Origin: an uncultured Bacteroidia bacterium
GTDB taxonomy: Bacteria; Bacteroidota; Bacteroidia; Bacteroidales; UBA932
Assembly (NCBI GenBank): GCA_902790635.1
Contig: CADASN010000008.1
Location: 27,028-91,027, forward strand
Reading direction: 5' to 3'
DNA length: 64,000 bases
Part shown: piece by piece, positions 36,524-45,554 of the stretch
Numbering within the stretch: the first letter of the stretch is position 1
Layout: the number at the start of each line of letters is the position of its first letter
Position numbers and translations under genes: made by a program
The notes under the pieces: model-generated
What the model was told of the DNA's origin: nothing
The model's database searches: none
Seen by the model: only the letters and a program-made list of their open reading frames with translations

Positions 36524-37451
36524 GGAAGTCCGGCTCCACGTAGTTCTGCAGGCTCCCGCAGACGGCGGCGGAGAAGCGCATCGCCGTGGGGACGAGCAGC
36601 CCCCAGTCGGCTTCGGAGAGCCGCCGGAGCCTTTCCCGGGTGAAGCCTTGCCGGAGGATACCATAGAGGATCCCGGCGTTGAAATTGTCCCCGGCGCCGA
36701 TGGTGGAGAGCACCTGCGCGACCGGCGCGGTCGGGAAAACGGCGTGCACGCCTGGCGAGAAGACTTCCGCCGGCTGTGCGCCTTTCGTGCAGATGTAGTT
36801 GGGGCAGCGCGGGGCGATGTGCTCCCGGTACACCCGGGCGGGATCCGGGTCGCCCCAGAGGTTCTCGATATCCTCGTCCGATGCGCGGACGATGTCGCAC
36901 AAGGCGATGTTTTCCTCGACCGTGCGGGAATCGGCCGGATGGTTCTTCCGGAAATTGATGTCGTAGTAGATGATGGCGCCGGCCTCCCGCGCGGCCCGGG
37001 CCAGCTCGCGGGTCTGGGGGCCCGTGGCTTCGCTCACGGCGAAAAAGGAGCCGAAGAGCAGGATGTCCTCCGCCCGGAAACGGATCTGCGGGGTGCGGAA
37101 CGGGGGCAGTCCCTTGTCCCGGAAGAACTCATAGCGGGCATTGTTCTGCGCGTCCAGCAGGGCCATCGAGACCGTGCTCTGCCCGGGGTCCTGCTGGATG
37201 CAGGAGGTGTCCAGGCCGTTCTGCCGCATGAAGTCCGTGATGAGGTCGGCCACGGCGTCGCGACCGGCCTGCGAGGCCATCACCAGCCGCGTGCCGGGGC
37301 AGTCCCGTCCGGCGGTCCGGCCCAGGGAGACCATGGCGTTGAACACGGAACCGCCGGGCACGGCGGCCTGCGGCTGATTGTTCCGGAACACAATGTCCAG
37401 CACCGTTTCCCCGATGCCGGCGACCGTCCTGTTCTGCAGAGAAAATGACAT
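36516..37451 (-). CDS. PfkB-family carbohydrate kinase (fructokinase-like)
   Basis: 311 residues from ATG 37451 (MSFSLQNRTVAGIGETVLDI); an ATG 24 bases further up is less likely. The PfkB signatures are GGSVFNAMVSLGR near the N-terminus and STIGAGDNFNAGILYG near the C-terminus, where the aspartate of GAGD is the catalytic base. It phosphorylates a sugar in the cytoplasm; fructose, ribose or a deoxy-sugar acid cannot be told apart here. It is divergent from an SGNH gene, and the 19-bp operator copy 2 lies between the two starts. A weak box TATCTTGG (minus strand, 37472-37479) may be its promoter. It belongs to the same locus as the sugar porter. Confidence 0.88.
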   Translation of the reverse strand: MSFSLQNRTVAGIGETVLDIVFRNNQPQAAVPGGSVFNAMVSLGRTAGRDCPGTRLVMASQAGRDAVADLITDFMRQNGLDTSCIQQDPGQSTVSMALLDAQNNARYEFFRDKGLPPFRTPQIRFRAEDILLFGSFFAVSEATGPQTRELARAAREAGAIIYYDINFRKNHPADSRTVEENIALCDIVRASDEDIENLWGDPDPARVYREHIAPRCPNYICTKGAQPAEVFSPGVHAVFPTAPVAQVLSTIGAGDNFNAGILYGILRQGFTRERLRRLSEADWGLLVPTAMRFSAAVCGSLQNYVEPDFRP

Positions 37452-37490
37452 GACGCAAAGTTTTTGACGTACCAAGATAGCGAATAATCA

Positions 37491-37509
37491 CGAAGATAAT
37501 ACTTCTTCG
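37491..37509. promoter_or_regulatory. 19-bp inverted repeat, probable operator, copy 2
   Basis: CGAAGATAATACTTCTTCG differs from copy 1 at one core base. It ends 22 bases before the -7 box of the SGNH gene, against 33 for copy 1; the 11-base difference is about one helical turn. It also lies upstream of the divergent PfkB gene, so one site could control both directions. Confidence 0.7.
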
Positions 37510-37531
37510 CGGGAACCCGGCAGAAAATCAT

Positions 37532-37539
37532 TATATTTG
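37532..37539 (+). promoter_or_regulatory. -7 promoter box of SGNH gene
   Basis: TATATTTG, a full match to TAnnTTTG, 20 bases before ATG 37560; no TTTG at -33, as at the GH106-like promoter. Confidence 0.65.
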
Positions 37540-37559
37540 TTCACAGTAACCAGAATCCG

Positions 37560-38234
37560 ATGAAAAAATTACTGATCCTTCTGGCCGCAACGGCCATTTC
37601 CCTGACCCCGCTGGCGGGGCAGGTCCGCGAGCGGATCTCCATCCTGGGTGATTCGTATTCCACCTTCTCGGGCTACATCCCTGCCGAATACGAGCAGTGG
37701 TACACAGGTGACACCAGGATGACCGACGTGACGGATGTGCGGCAGACCTGGTGGTGGCAGGTCGTCAAGGAAGGCGGCTACCTGCTGGAAAAAAACGACT
37801 CCTACAGCGGCGCGACGATCTCGTACCACGGCTACCACGGCGAAGACTACAGCGAGCGCTCCTTCATCACGCGCCTGACGCGGCTTGGCAGTCCGGATAT
37901 CCTGCTCATCTTCGGCGGTACGAACGACAGCTGGGCCGGTGCGGAGGTCGGGACCTACAAGTATGAGAACCAGACCCGGGAGGATCTTTTCACCTACCGT
38001 CCCGCCCTGGCCAAGCTGCTCTCCGAAGCGCAGAGCCGCTTCCCCAATGTGCGCATCCTCTATCTGATCAACACCGGCCTGCGGAAGGAGATCACCGAAT
38101 CGACCATCGAGATCTGCAAGCACTACGGCGTGGAGTACCTGCAGCTGAAAGAGATCGGCAAGCAGTCGGGACACCCCAACATCGCGGGGATGAAAGCCAT
38201 CGCCAGCCAGGTGCTGGCCGTCCTGCAGCCCTGA
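37560..38234 (+). CDS. Secreted SGNH/GDSL hydrolase
   Basis: 224 residues with a signal peptide (MKKLLILLAATAISLTPLAG). Catalytic Ser32 is in ILGDSYSTFSGY, followed by SYSGATIS, FGGTNDS (Asn block) and SGHPNIAGM (His block). The pattern with GDSYSTF and W-rich segments is common among Bacteroidota SGNH proteins of carbohydrate loci. The promoter carries the 19-bp operator, so it is probably co-regulated with the GH106-like operon. Ester removal from a plant polysaccharide is a reasonable inference. Confidence 0.85.
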   Translation: MKKLLILLAATAISLTPLAGQVRERISILGDSYSTFSGYIPAEYEQWYTGDTRMTDVTDVRQTWWWQVVKEGGYLLEKNDSYSGATISYHGYHGEDYSERSFITRLTRLGSPDILLIFGGTNDSWAGAEVGTYKYENQTREDLFTYRPALAKLLSEAQSRFPNVRILYLINTGLRKEITESTIEICKHYGVEYLQLKEIGKQSGHPNIAGMKAIASQVLAVLQP

Positions 38235-38250
38235 TCTCCTCAAAAATTAT

Positions 38251-38258
38251 TATCTTTG
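38251..38258 (+). promoter_or_regulatory. -7 promoter box of polysaccharide deacetylase gene
   Basis: TATCTTTG ends only 6 bases before ATG 38265, so the transcript would start at or within about 3 bases of the ATG (leaderless or nearly so). Confidence 0.6.
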
Positions 38259-38264
38259 TACAAT

Positions 38265-39167
38265 ATGAACCTCCGCCTTCTCCTCATGAGCCTGCCCGTC
38301 CTTGCTTCCCTGTCCGCCTGCAGCGTGGTCGAAGACGCCCGCATCACCGAGTACCGGGACGGCCGGAAGGCCGCAGTCAGCCTGACCTTCGACGATGGGA
38401 TCCTGGACCACTACACCCTGGTCGCTCCGCACCTGGATTCGCTGGGGCTGCGGGCAACCTTCTGGGTCAACGGCAACAGCATCGAACAGGGCGAGATCAA
38501 TTACGCCCCGCGTCTGACGTGGGAGATGTGCCGCGAGATGTCGGAGCGCGGACATGAGATCTCCAACCATAGCTGGTCGCATCCGAACCTGACGAATCTC
38601 TCCGAGGAGGCGCTCCGCGAGGAGGTCTTCAAAAACGACGACGCCATCGAAGCGGCCACGGGCAAGCGCCCGATCACGTTCTGCTATCCCTTTAATGCGC
38701 AGAATGAGTTGGTTGCGCAGGTCTGCCACGAGGGTCGCGTGGGTACGCGTGACTACCAGGAAGCGCAGGGCCAGGTCAACAGCCACAGCACGCCGGAGAG
38801 CCTGCGTGCTTGGCTGGAGAAGGTCGTGGAGAATGGGGAGTGGGGCGTGACGATGTCCCACGGTATTCACCACGGCTGGGACCAGTGGAACGACGAGACT
38901 GTCCTTTGGGACTTCTTCAAGGACCTGGCATCCCGCCAGGACACGGTCTGGATCGACACTTTTGCGGCGGTGGCTGCGTACCGCGCCGAGCGCGAGCACT
39001 GCACGATCCGGGTCCGCAAGTACCGGAAGTGCATCGGCCTGAAGCCCAGCTGCGACCTTGACCCGGCGCTGTACCGGGAGCCGCTCACGGCCGAGGTGAC
39101 CGTGAACGGCCGCACGCGGCTGCTGACCTTCGATCCTTTCGGACATGAACAGTATTTCGAGAAATAA
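38265..39167 (+). CDS. Polysaccharide deacetylase-family lipoprotein
   Basis: 300 residues from ATG 38265. Lipoprotein signal with Cys19 (VLASLSAC). The NodB domain shows the metal-binding and catalytic motif VSLTFDDG (Asp43, Asp44) and the His motif NHSWSHPNL (His102, His106), so the zinc site is intact. Later motifs (FCYPFNAQ, SHGIHHGWDQW) complete the fold. The family removes N- or O-acetyl groups from polysaccharides. The last 60 residues form an extra beta-rich part. It is a separate transcription unit after the SGNH gene; a promoter lies right before the start. Confidence 0.87.
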   Translation: MNLRLLLMSLPVLASLSACSVVEDARITEYRDGRKAAVSLTFDDGILDHYTLVAPHLDSLGLRATFWVNGNSIEQGEINYAPRLTWEMCREMSERGHEISNHSWSHPNLTNLSEEALREEVFKNDDAIEAATGKRPITFCYPFNAQNELVAQVCHEGRVGTRDYQEAQGQVNSHSTPESLRAWLEKVVENGEWGVTMSHGIHHGWDQWNDETVLWDFFKDLASRQDTVWIDTFAAVAAYRAEREHCTIRVRKYRKCIGLKPSCDLDPALYREPLTAEVTVNGRTRLLTFDPFGHEQYFEK

Positions 39168-39181
39168 TCATCTACACGCAT

Positions 39182-41392
39182 ATGGCTAAGAAACAGAACA
39201 AAGGCTATCCCTGGAAATACTGCTCCCTGGGCGGAGTGGTCCGGGTGAACATCACCTCGGGCGAGGATATCGCCCATCTCGGCGAGCTCGACCAGAAGCT
39301 CTGGACGGTGCTCAGCTGCCCTACGAAAGACCTGGCTTTCGACAGCCGCACCCTGCAGCTGATCGACACCGACGGTGACGGACGGGTCCGCGTCGTGGAG
39401 GTCGTCGCCGCCGCGCAGTGGCTGACTTCCGTGCTCAAGGACAAGGACGCCATCCTCAAAGGGGAGAGCGTACTCAAGCTGGACCAGATCAATACGGAGA
39501 ACGAAGCCGGGCAGAAACTCTACAATTCCGCGAAGCAGATTCTCTCCAACCTGGGACTTGACAAAGACGAGATCAGCGTGGACGAGGCTTCCGACAGCGT
39601 GGCCATCTTCGCGAAGACCCGTTTCAACGGCGACGGCATCATCACCGCTGCTTCCGCCGAGGACGAGACGCTGCAGCCGCTCATCGGCACCATCGCCGAG
39701 AAGATCGGCTCCGCCACCGACCGCAGCGGCGAGCCCGGCATCACGGCCGAGCAGATCGAAGCCTTCTACACGGCCCTCGCGGACTATGCCGCCTGGCAGG
39801 CCGACGGCGAAGCAGCCAAGTCTGACATTTTCCCGTACGGGGACCAGACTGCCGCCGCCCTGGCCGCATGCGACGCGCTCAAGGACAAGGTAGCCGACTA
39901 CTTCATGCGCTGCAAGCTCATCCGCTTCGACGAAGCCGTGTCCGCCGCCGTGGACGTGTCTGCCGACAAGCTTGGCGCCATCGGTGACAAGAACCTCGCG
40001 ACCCAGGCCGAAGAGATCTCCACCTATCCGCTGGCACGCCCGACCAAAGAGGGGCTCCTGCCCTTCGACGCGATCAACCCGGCCTGGCAGCCGGCTTTCG
40101 CGACGCTGCGCAGCCTCGTGCTGGATGTGGATTTCCCGGAGGCGAAAGGTATCACCGAAGCGCAGTGGGGCACCGTGCTGGCCAAGTTCGGCCCCTACAC
40201 CGCCTGGCTGGGCGCCAAGAAGGGCGAGGCCGTGGAGGCGCTCGGCCTCGACGAGGTCAAGGCCCTGCTCGCCGCGGACCGCAAGGCCGAGTTGCTCGCG
40301 CTGGTCGACCAGGACAAGGCCCTCGAGGCCGAGGCCAGCTCGATCGACGACGTCAAGAAGCTGCTGCTCTACTATCGCGACTTCGTCAAATTGCTTCGCA
40401 ATTATGTGATTTTCACGGACTTCTACGGTCGTAAAGACGGAACGCGCGGCATCTTCGAAGCCGGCAAACTCTACATCGACGAGCGCTGCTGCGACCTCTG
40501 CATCAAGGTCGCCGACATGGGTGCCCACGGCGACATGCCCAAGCTCAGCGGGATGTTCCTGCTCTACTGCAAGTGCACGTCCAAGACCAAGGCGGCGACG
40601 ATGGACATTGTGGCCGTGATGACGGACGGCCGCACGCAGGACCTGCGCCCGGGCAAGAACGGCATTTTCTACGACCTCGACGGAGGGGACTGGGATGCCG
40701 TCATCACGAAGGTGGTGGAGAATCCGATCAGCGTCAAGGATGCGTTCTGGGCTCCATACCGCAAGGTAGCCCGCTTCGTCTCGGACAAGATCGACAAATC
40801 CGCCGCGGACAAGGATGCCGACGCCCTGGCCAAACTGACGGCCAAGGCCGACGCCGGGGCCGCGGGCGCCAAGCAGCCGTTCGATATCGCCCGCTTCGCG
40901 GGCATCGCCGCCGCAGTCGGCATGGCCCTGGCCGGCATCGGCGCCGTACTGGTGGCCCTCGGGGCCGCGGTGAAGAATCTGACCTGGTGGCAGTGGATCG
41001 TCATCATCGCCGCCGTGATCCTGGTGATCTCCGGCCCGTCCTGCTTCATCGCCTGGCGCAAGCTCCGCAAGCGCAATCTCGGCCCCGTGCTCAACGCCAA
41101 CGGCTGGGCCATCAACTCGCAGGTCCTGGTCAATATCCTCTTCGGCAAGACGCTCACTAGCGTGGCCAAGTACCCGAAGATGAAGCTCGACGATCCGTAT
41201 GCCCGGCGCACGCCCTGGTGGCGCAAGTGCCTCCGCTGGCTGATTGTCCTGCTGGTCGCCGCTTTCTGCGTCTGCTATTTCACGGACAATCTCAAGTGGC
41301 TGGGGATCGAGCGCAAGCCGAAGGTGGAGGCGGTGGAGGAAGCCCCTGCCGCCGAACCCGCCGAGACGCCGGCCGTCGAAACGGAGGGATAA
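39182..41392 (+). CDS. EF-hand-like membrane protein of unknown function
   Basis: 736 residues. There is a calcium-loop motif DTDGDGRVRVVE (residues 62-73) and a second, weaker one (FNGDGIITAA, about 147-156). A long, mostly helical, acidic region follows up to about 560. Three membrane helices lie in the C-terminal part (AAAVGMALAGIGAVLVALGA; WIVIIAAVILVISGP; WLIVLLVAAFCVCYF), then an Ala/Pro/Glu-rich tail. There is no signal peptide, so the large N-terminal part is probably cytoplasmic. I do not recognise a named family. The GT4 gene follows after 3 bases, so they are likely co-expressed. Confidence 0.75.
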   Translation: MAKKQNKGYPWKYCSLGGVVRVNITSGEDIAHLGELDQKLWTVLSCPTKDLAFDSRTLQLIDTDGDGRVRVVEVVAAAQWLTSVLKDKDAILKGESVLKLDQINTENEAGQKLYNSAKQILSNLGLDKDEISVDEASDSVAIFAKTRFNGDGIITAASAEDETLQPLIGTIAEKIGSATDRSGEPGITAEQIEAFYTALADYAAWQADGEAAKSDIFPYGDQTAAALAACDALKDKVADYFMRCKLIRFDEAVSAAVDVSADKLGAIGDKNLATQAEEISTYPLARPTKEGLLPFDAINPAWQPAFATLRSLVLDVDFPEAKGITEAQWGTVLAKFGPYTAWLGAKKGEAVEALGLDEVKALLAADRKAELLALVDQDKALEAEASSIDDVKKLLLYYRDFVKLLRNYVIFTDFYGRKDGTRGIFEAGKLYIDERCCDLCIKVADMGAHGDMPKLSGMFLLYCKCTSKTKAATMDIVAVMTDGRTQDLRPGKNGIFYDLDGGDWDAVITKVVENPISVKDAFWAPYRKVARFVSDKIDKSAADKDADALAKLTAKADAGAAGAKQPFDIARFAGIAAAVGMALAGIGAVLVALGAAVKNLTWWQWIVIIAAVILVISGPSCFIAWRKLRKRNLGPVLNANGWAINSQVLVNILFGKTLTSVAKYPKMKLDDPYARRTPWWRKCLRWLIVLLVAAFCVCYFTDNLKWLGIERKPKVEAVEEAPAAEPAETPAVETEG

Positions 41393-41395
41393 GGG

Positions 41396-42598
41396 ATGGA
41401 GCGACCGACGATTTTCACCCCCGAACAGGCCAACGTAGGCCTGTTCTGCGACGTGTTCCCGCCCGTGATGGACGGCGTGTCCGTGTGCATGCAGAATTAT
41501 GCCTACTGGATGCAGAAGAAGGTAGGCGGCGTGTGCGTGGTCACGCCCAGTGTCCCGGATGCCGACTACAGCAAACTGGACTACAAGGTTTTCGATTATT
41601 TCTCCTTCCCGGTGCCCATGCGGCATCCGTATGTGACCGGGATCGCCGAGATCGACCCGACTTTCCTGGCCCGGATCGCCACGACGCGCTTCAAGATCCT
41701 GCACGCCCATTGTCCTTTCGCCTCCGGTATGGCGGCGATGCGCATCGCGCGCCTGCAGAAGCTTCCGCTCGTGGCTACGTTCCACTCCAAATACCGGGAT
41801 GACTTCGCCCGTGTGCTGCCCAAGCTGGCGGTAGACATGGTGATCGACCAGATCATCGATTTCTATGAGCGTGCGGACCTGGTCTGGGTCCCGCAGGAGT
41901 CGGTCATCGACGTGATCCGCGAATACGGCTTCAAGGGGCATGTGGAGGTGATGGACAACGGTTCAGACCTCGTAGCCGACTACCCGGAGAAGTATTTCGT
42001 GGAAGCGCGGCAGCGGCTGGGCATCGCCCCGGAGGAGTTCGTGCTCCTCTTCGTGGGCCAGCATATCTGGGAGAAGAATCCCCGCCTGATCATCGACGGC
42101 CTGGCCCGGATTCCGGACGTGCCTTTCCGCATGTTCTTCGTGGGGGTCGGCTATGCCGCCGAGGAGATGAAGGCGCTGGTCAGCGAGCGCGGCCTGGACA
42201 GCAAAGTCACCTTCGTGGGCTCGATCACCGACCGCGCGAAACTGACGGATTATTATGCCGCTTCCGACCTCTTCCTCTTCCCGTCGCTCTACGACAACGC
42301 GCCGCTTGTGGTGCGGGAGGCCGCGGCCCTGCATTCCCCGGCCGTGATGGCGAAAGGCGCCACGGCCTCGACCATTCTCGAAGACGGGGTCAACGGATTC
42401 CTGGTGGAAAACGATGCGGACAAGATGGCAGCGTTGCTGCGGGAACTGATCCACGACCCCGAGCGCGTTCACCGCGTGGGCGTGCAAGCCTCCAAGACCA
42501 TTGTCCGGTCCTGGGAGGATTGTGTCGAGGAGGTCATCGACCGCTACAACAGCCTGCTTCGGAAGCGTGGCCTGCCGCTTATCGAACGTCCAGCGTAG
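41396..42598 (+). CDS. GT4-family glycosyltransferase
   Basis: 400 residues. The N-terminal Rossmann half begins NVGLFCDVFPPVMDGVSVCM, typical of GT4 enzymes working on glycolipids; HAHCPFASGMAAMRIAR and TFHSKYRDDFARV follow. The C-terminal half has LFVGQHIWEKNPRLI and the E-x7-E-type region LYDNAPLVVREAAALHSP with the nucleotide-sugar site. It transfers a sugar from a nucleotide-sugar donor to an unknown acceptor, probably a membrane lipid given similarity to diacylglycerol glycosyltransferases. It overlaps the convergent gene at its 3' end by 20 bases. Confidence 0.9.
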   Translation: MERPTIFTPEQANVGLFCDVFPPVMDGVSVCMQNYAYWMQKKVGGVCVVTPSVPDADYSKLDYKVFDYFSFPVPMRHPYVTGIAEIDPTFLARIATTRFKILHAHCPFASGMAAMRIARLQKLPLVATFHSKYRDDFARVLPKLAVDMVIDQIIDFYERADLVWVPQESVIDVIREYGFKGHVEVMDNGSDLVADYPEKYFVEARQRLGIAPEEFVLLFVGQHIWEKNPRLIIDGLARIPDVPFRMFFVGVGYAAEEMKALVSERGLDSKVTFVGSITDRAKLTDYYAASDLFLFPSLYDNAPLVVREAAALHSPAVMAKGATASTILEDGVNGFLVENDADKMAALLRELIHDPERVHRVGVQASKTIVRSWEDCVEEVIDRYNSLLRKRGLPLIERPA

Positions 42599-44267
42599 TG
42601 CGCGCGGCGACCGCTTCGCCCGTCTGCCCCAGGCCTTCGGCCACCACTTCAAAACGTCCGCCGTATGCGGGCGTTTTGCATGTCACGGCCATGGATTCGC
42701 CCGGGTCGAGGGTCAGCAACGGATGCCAGTAGATCGTCTGCCGAAAGTCGGGATAGTCGCCCCCGACGCCCGCACAGGTGTACGCCAGGGGCAGGGAGCA
42801 GCCCTGGAAGTCCACGATGCGGACATTGTCCGCAAATTGCATCGAGGGGAGGTTCCCCTTGTAGGTGATGAAGTTGACGATCCCACAGAAACTGCGGACT
42901 CCGAACGCATAGGTTCCGGAATACACATCGATAGAGCGGACCAGCAGCGGATCGTAGGACAGGATCTTCTCGTGATCCAGCACGGGAACACCGTCCAGCA
43001 GGACCAGGGCCCGGCCTGCAGGGAAATAGCGCCCGCCCGTCGGATGGGCGGTGCTGACCTGCAGCTGACGCTTGCCGTCGATGCGCCGGACGCGCAATTC
43101 GGAGATGAATTCGATGAAGAGCTCTTCCATCACGGGGAAGCGCGTGTAGTCATCGAGGATGTAGCGCTTGAGGTAGCGGTCGTCGAGGACTTCGTGTACG
43201 TAGATGGGCAGGGCGGTATAGAGCGTGTCCGCGTCGAAATTGCGTTCCAACTGCATGCCGAGGTTGCGCAGTTCCAGCGCCGGGGCGTACTTTGCGCTCA
43301 GATGCAGCCGCGGGATCTCCCCGGGGGAAAGGTTGAGGAAAGGACTTTCGATCTCCAGGTGGCAGACCTTGTCCGGGTCCGCATCTTCAATCTCCAGGAA
43401 CATGTTCTGGTCCCCATAGATATTGGTCGTAAAGAAGGTGACGTCTCCGTCCTCGCCGATGGCTTCGGTGTAGAGGTTCTCTCCGCCGCCCGGCGAAGAG
43501 ATGAAGGCGAATTTGTCCTGGGTGGCCCTGCGTCCGGCTTCGTCTGTGCCCGTGACGCGGGCGCGGATGATCTCGCCTTCGTATTCCGGGATGAGATCCG
43601 CCGAGAAGCCTCGGAGGGCAGGCAAGCGGCGGATCCCCGCGACGAAGTCCGTTACCAGCCGGCTGTCGGGGGCCGGGATACCGTCGTCATGGTGTACGCT
43701 GAGGCTGAAACTGACGGTCTGGGATCCGGTGTTGGTGAGGATGAGGCGGGCCGTACCGTTCGTTTCCGCCGGACCGGCGGTCTGGACTTGCAGCTCCCCT
43801 GCGGCCTGGAACGAAGGGGCCTGGGGGGTGTCGGAGACAATCTGTACGCCGTCCGGGATGCGCTCGGTGCTGAAGGTATTGATCACGGAGAGGGTCCGGG
43901 CGCCGGTCAGCGGGTCGAATCCTTCTTCTGCGGCGCCCTGCTTCGTGTAGGCCAGCAGGCGGTAATTCCCCGTGGGCAGGGTGTTGGGCAGGGTGAGCCG
44001 TCCGGCGCCGCGTCCGCCCAGCAGTGCGATCTTGGCAGTCTGGACGATGCCGGCGGGCGAATGGACTTCCACGTAGGCGGTCTTGCTGAAAGCGGAAAGC
44101 TGTCCGCGGCCGGCATCCACGCACCAGGCGGACATCCACACGGCATCCCCGGCCACATACACCTCGCGGTCCGTGGAGACATACACCCGCTCCCGCAGGC
44201 GCTCCTGCCCCCGGATCGGGGCAAAGGTGCTCAGAAATACCAGTAGAAATATAGATAATCTTCTCAT
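42579..44267 (-). CDS. Secreted protein with macroglobulin-like start and TonB-plug-like end
   Basis: 562 residues with a signal peptide (MRRLSIFLLVFLSTFAPIRG). Just after it comes YVSTDREVYVAGDAVWMSAW, which is like the MG2 domain of alpha-2-macroglobulins. Near the C-terminus (about 440-520) is a segment like a TonB-receptor plug domain (LVLLDGVPVLDHEKILSYDP, then IDVYSGTYAFGVRSFCGIVN) with no beta-barrel after it. This combination occurs in Bacteroidota next to TonB receptors; its function is unknown. It is the last gene of a four-gene operon, 6 bases after the DUF4249 gene, and overlaps the GT4 gene end by 20 bases. Confidence 0.75.
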   Translation of the reverse strand: MRRLSIFLLVFLSTFAPIRGQERLRERVYVSTDREVYVAGDAVWMSAWCVDAGRGQLSAFSKTAYVEVHSPAGIVQTAKIALLGGRGAGRLTLPNTLPTGNYRLLAYTKQGAAEEGFDPLTGARTLSVINTFSTERIPDGVQIVSDTPQAPSFQAAGELQVQTAGPAETNGTARLILTNTGSQTVSFSLSVHHDDGIPAPDSRLVTDFVAGIRRLPALRGFSADLIPEYEGEIIRARVTGTDEAGRRATQDKFAFISSPGGGENLYTEAIGEDGDVTFFTTNIYGDQNMFLEIEDADPDKVCHLEIESPFLNLSPGEIPRLHLSAKYAPALELRNLGMQLERNFDADTLYTALPIYVHEVLDDRYLKRYILDDYTRFPVMEELFIEFISELRVRRIDGKRQLQVSTAHPTGGRYFPAGRALVLLDGVPVLDHEKILSYDPLLVRSIDVYSGTYAFGVRSFCGIVNFITYKGNLPSMQFADNVRIVDFQGCSLPLAYTCAGVGGDYPDFRQTIYWHPLLTLDPGESMAVTCKTPAYGGRFEVVAEGLGQTGEAVAARTTLDVR

Positions 44268-44273
44268 TTTCTA

Positions 44274-45554
44274 TTAATTATGTCCTGATGGCCAATCCTT
44301 GGGTTTGTTCTTCGTGCCGCCCAGCTTGCGGCAGTCGATGCAGTCCGCCGTACCCCACATATAATGGGTGGGATAAGAGCTCAAGCCTTCGTAGATTTCC
44401 TGATACGGGAGGAATCCGGACCTGTACAGGTCATCGAACTGGCGGATGTCTCCGGCGGAGACTTTCTGCGGGTTCAGATTCGGCCGGTAGCGGGTCGGAT
44501 CGTAGAACTGCTCCTTCGAGTTATCGTAATAGAGCACGGCTTCGGCAGGCTGGGCTGCATTGATGTATCCGATTACGCCCCGGTTGGGCGTGGTCAGGCA
44601 GTGGATGTTGCCGGTCATCTGGCTGGGGATCGGGGCGAACAGGGAACCCTGTTCTTCACTGTTCTGCCGGATGTTGTTCCAGTAGGCATAGGCCTCCCGG
44701 CTCATCGCTTCCAGCTGGACGGTGATCCGGTACAGGACCTGGAGGCGCATGTCATCCAGCGCAATGCGGTGGAAGGCCAGGTCCTCGAAGCGGTCATCCG
44801 TCTGGTTCTCCGTCGAGAAAAGCTTGATCTGCCCCCCGGACACTTCCTTCCAGCAGTAATAGTTGGAGGGTTGTCCGTTGGCCCAGTATTTCTCCATCAT
44901 CATGCTCTGGGGGTTGTAGCACAGGTCCGAGTTGACATAACTATGGTATTCCCAAGTTTCCGAGAAAGACCAGCGGAAGAAGCTGGATCCGCTGCAGTGC
45001 ATGCTCAATCCGATGCGGAGTTCCTGGTAATTCTCGTTTTTCTGGTAGGAGAGGGCGTCGATGACCGGGGCCTTGCAGACCTCGATCCAGTCCGTCTCCA
45101 GGATATCTTCAGAGATGTCGATATGCATCCGGTAGCGCTGGTCGGCGCGCAGCCGGGAAGTATCGAAATATACCGGTCCTCCCAGGACGCTGCCCACTCC
45201 GTTGGGAGAATAGAGGTAAGGATCAAGTCCCCCGTGCAGGCCGGTGCCGGGAATGCGCGTGCCGTCTTCTCCTTCGATGTAGCAGTCCTTGAGGTTGATC
45301 AGGACACCGGGCATATAGCCGGACGACGAGGAGTAGGGAGAATAATAAGCGGGACCGTCGGTCGCGGAGGAGTTGTTGATCGGAAAGACCCGGGAGACGG
45401 TCAGGGTGGTGGTGCCGCCGATGTGGATGTCACCTTCCACGACGACCGGATATTCGGTCTCCGGGATTTCGACATCGAAAGGATAGACACAGGAAGCGCC
45501 TGCCAGCAGGGTGGCTGCCAGGGCGGCGAAGCGAAGGAAAGAACGAGCAGCCAT
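44274..45554 (-). CDS. DUF4249 family lipoprotein
   Basis: 426 residues. The lipoprotein signal has Cys22 (TLLAGASC), followed by PFDVEIPETEYPVVVEGDIH, the usual DUF4249 opening with its YPVVVEG strand. Large beta-rich domain after that. DUF4249 proteins are encoded next to TonB-dependent receptors in Bacteroidota and probably work as surface partners in import, by analogy with SusD. The ATG overlaps the stop of the TonB receptor gene (ATGA). The ligand is unknown. Confidence 0.87.
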   Translation of the reverse strand: MAARSFLRFAALAATLLAGASCVYPFDVEIPETEYPVVVEGDIHIGGTTTLTVSRVFPINNSSATDGPAYYSPYSSSSGYMPGVLINLKDCYIEGEDGTRIPGTGLHGGLDPYLYSPNGVGSVLGGPVYFDTSRLRADQRYRMHIDISEDILETDWIEVCKAPVIDALSYQKNENYQELRIGLSMHCSGSSFFRWSFSETWEYHSYVNSDLCYNPQSMMMEKYWANGQPSNYYCWKEVSGGQIKLFSTENQTDDRFEDLAFHRIALDDMRLQVLYRITVQLEAMSREAYAYWNNIRQNSEEQGSLFAPIPSQMTGNIHCLTTPNRGVIGYINAAQPAEAVLYYDNSKEQFYDPTRYRPNLNPQKVSAGDIRQFDDLYRSGFLPYQEIYEGLSSYPTHYMWGTADCIDCRKLGGTKNKPKDWPSGHN

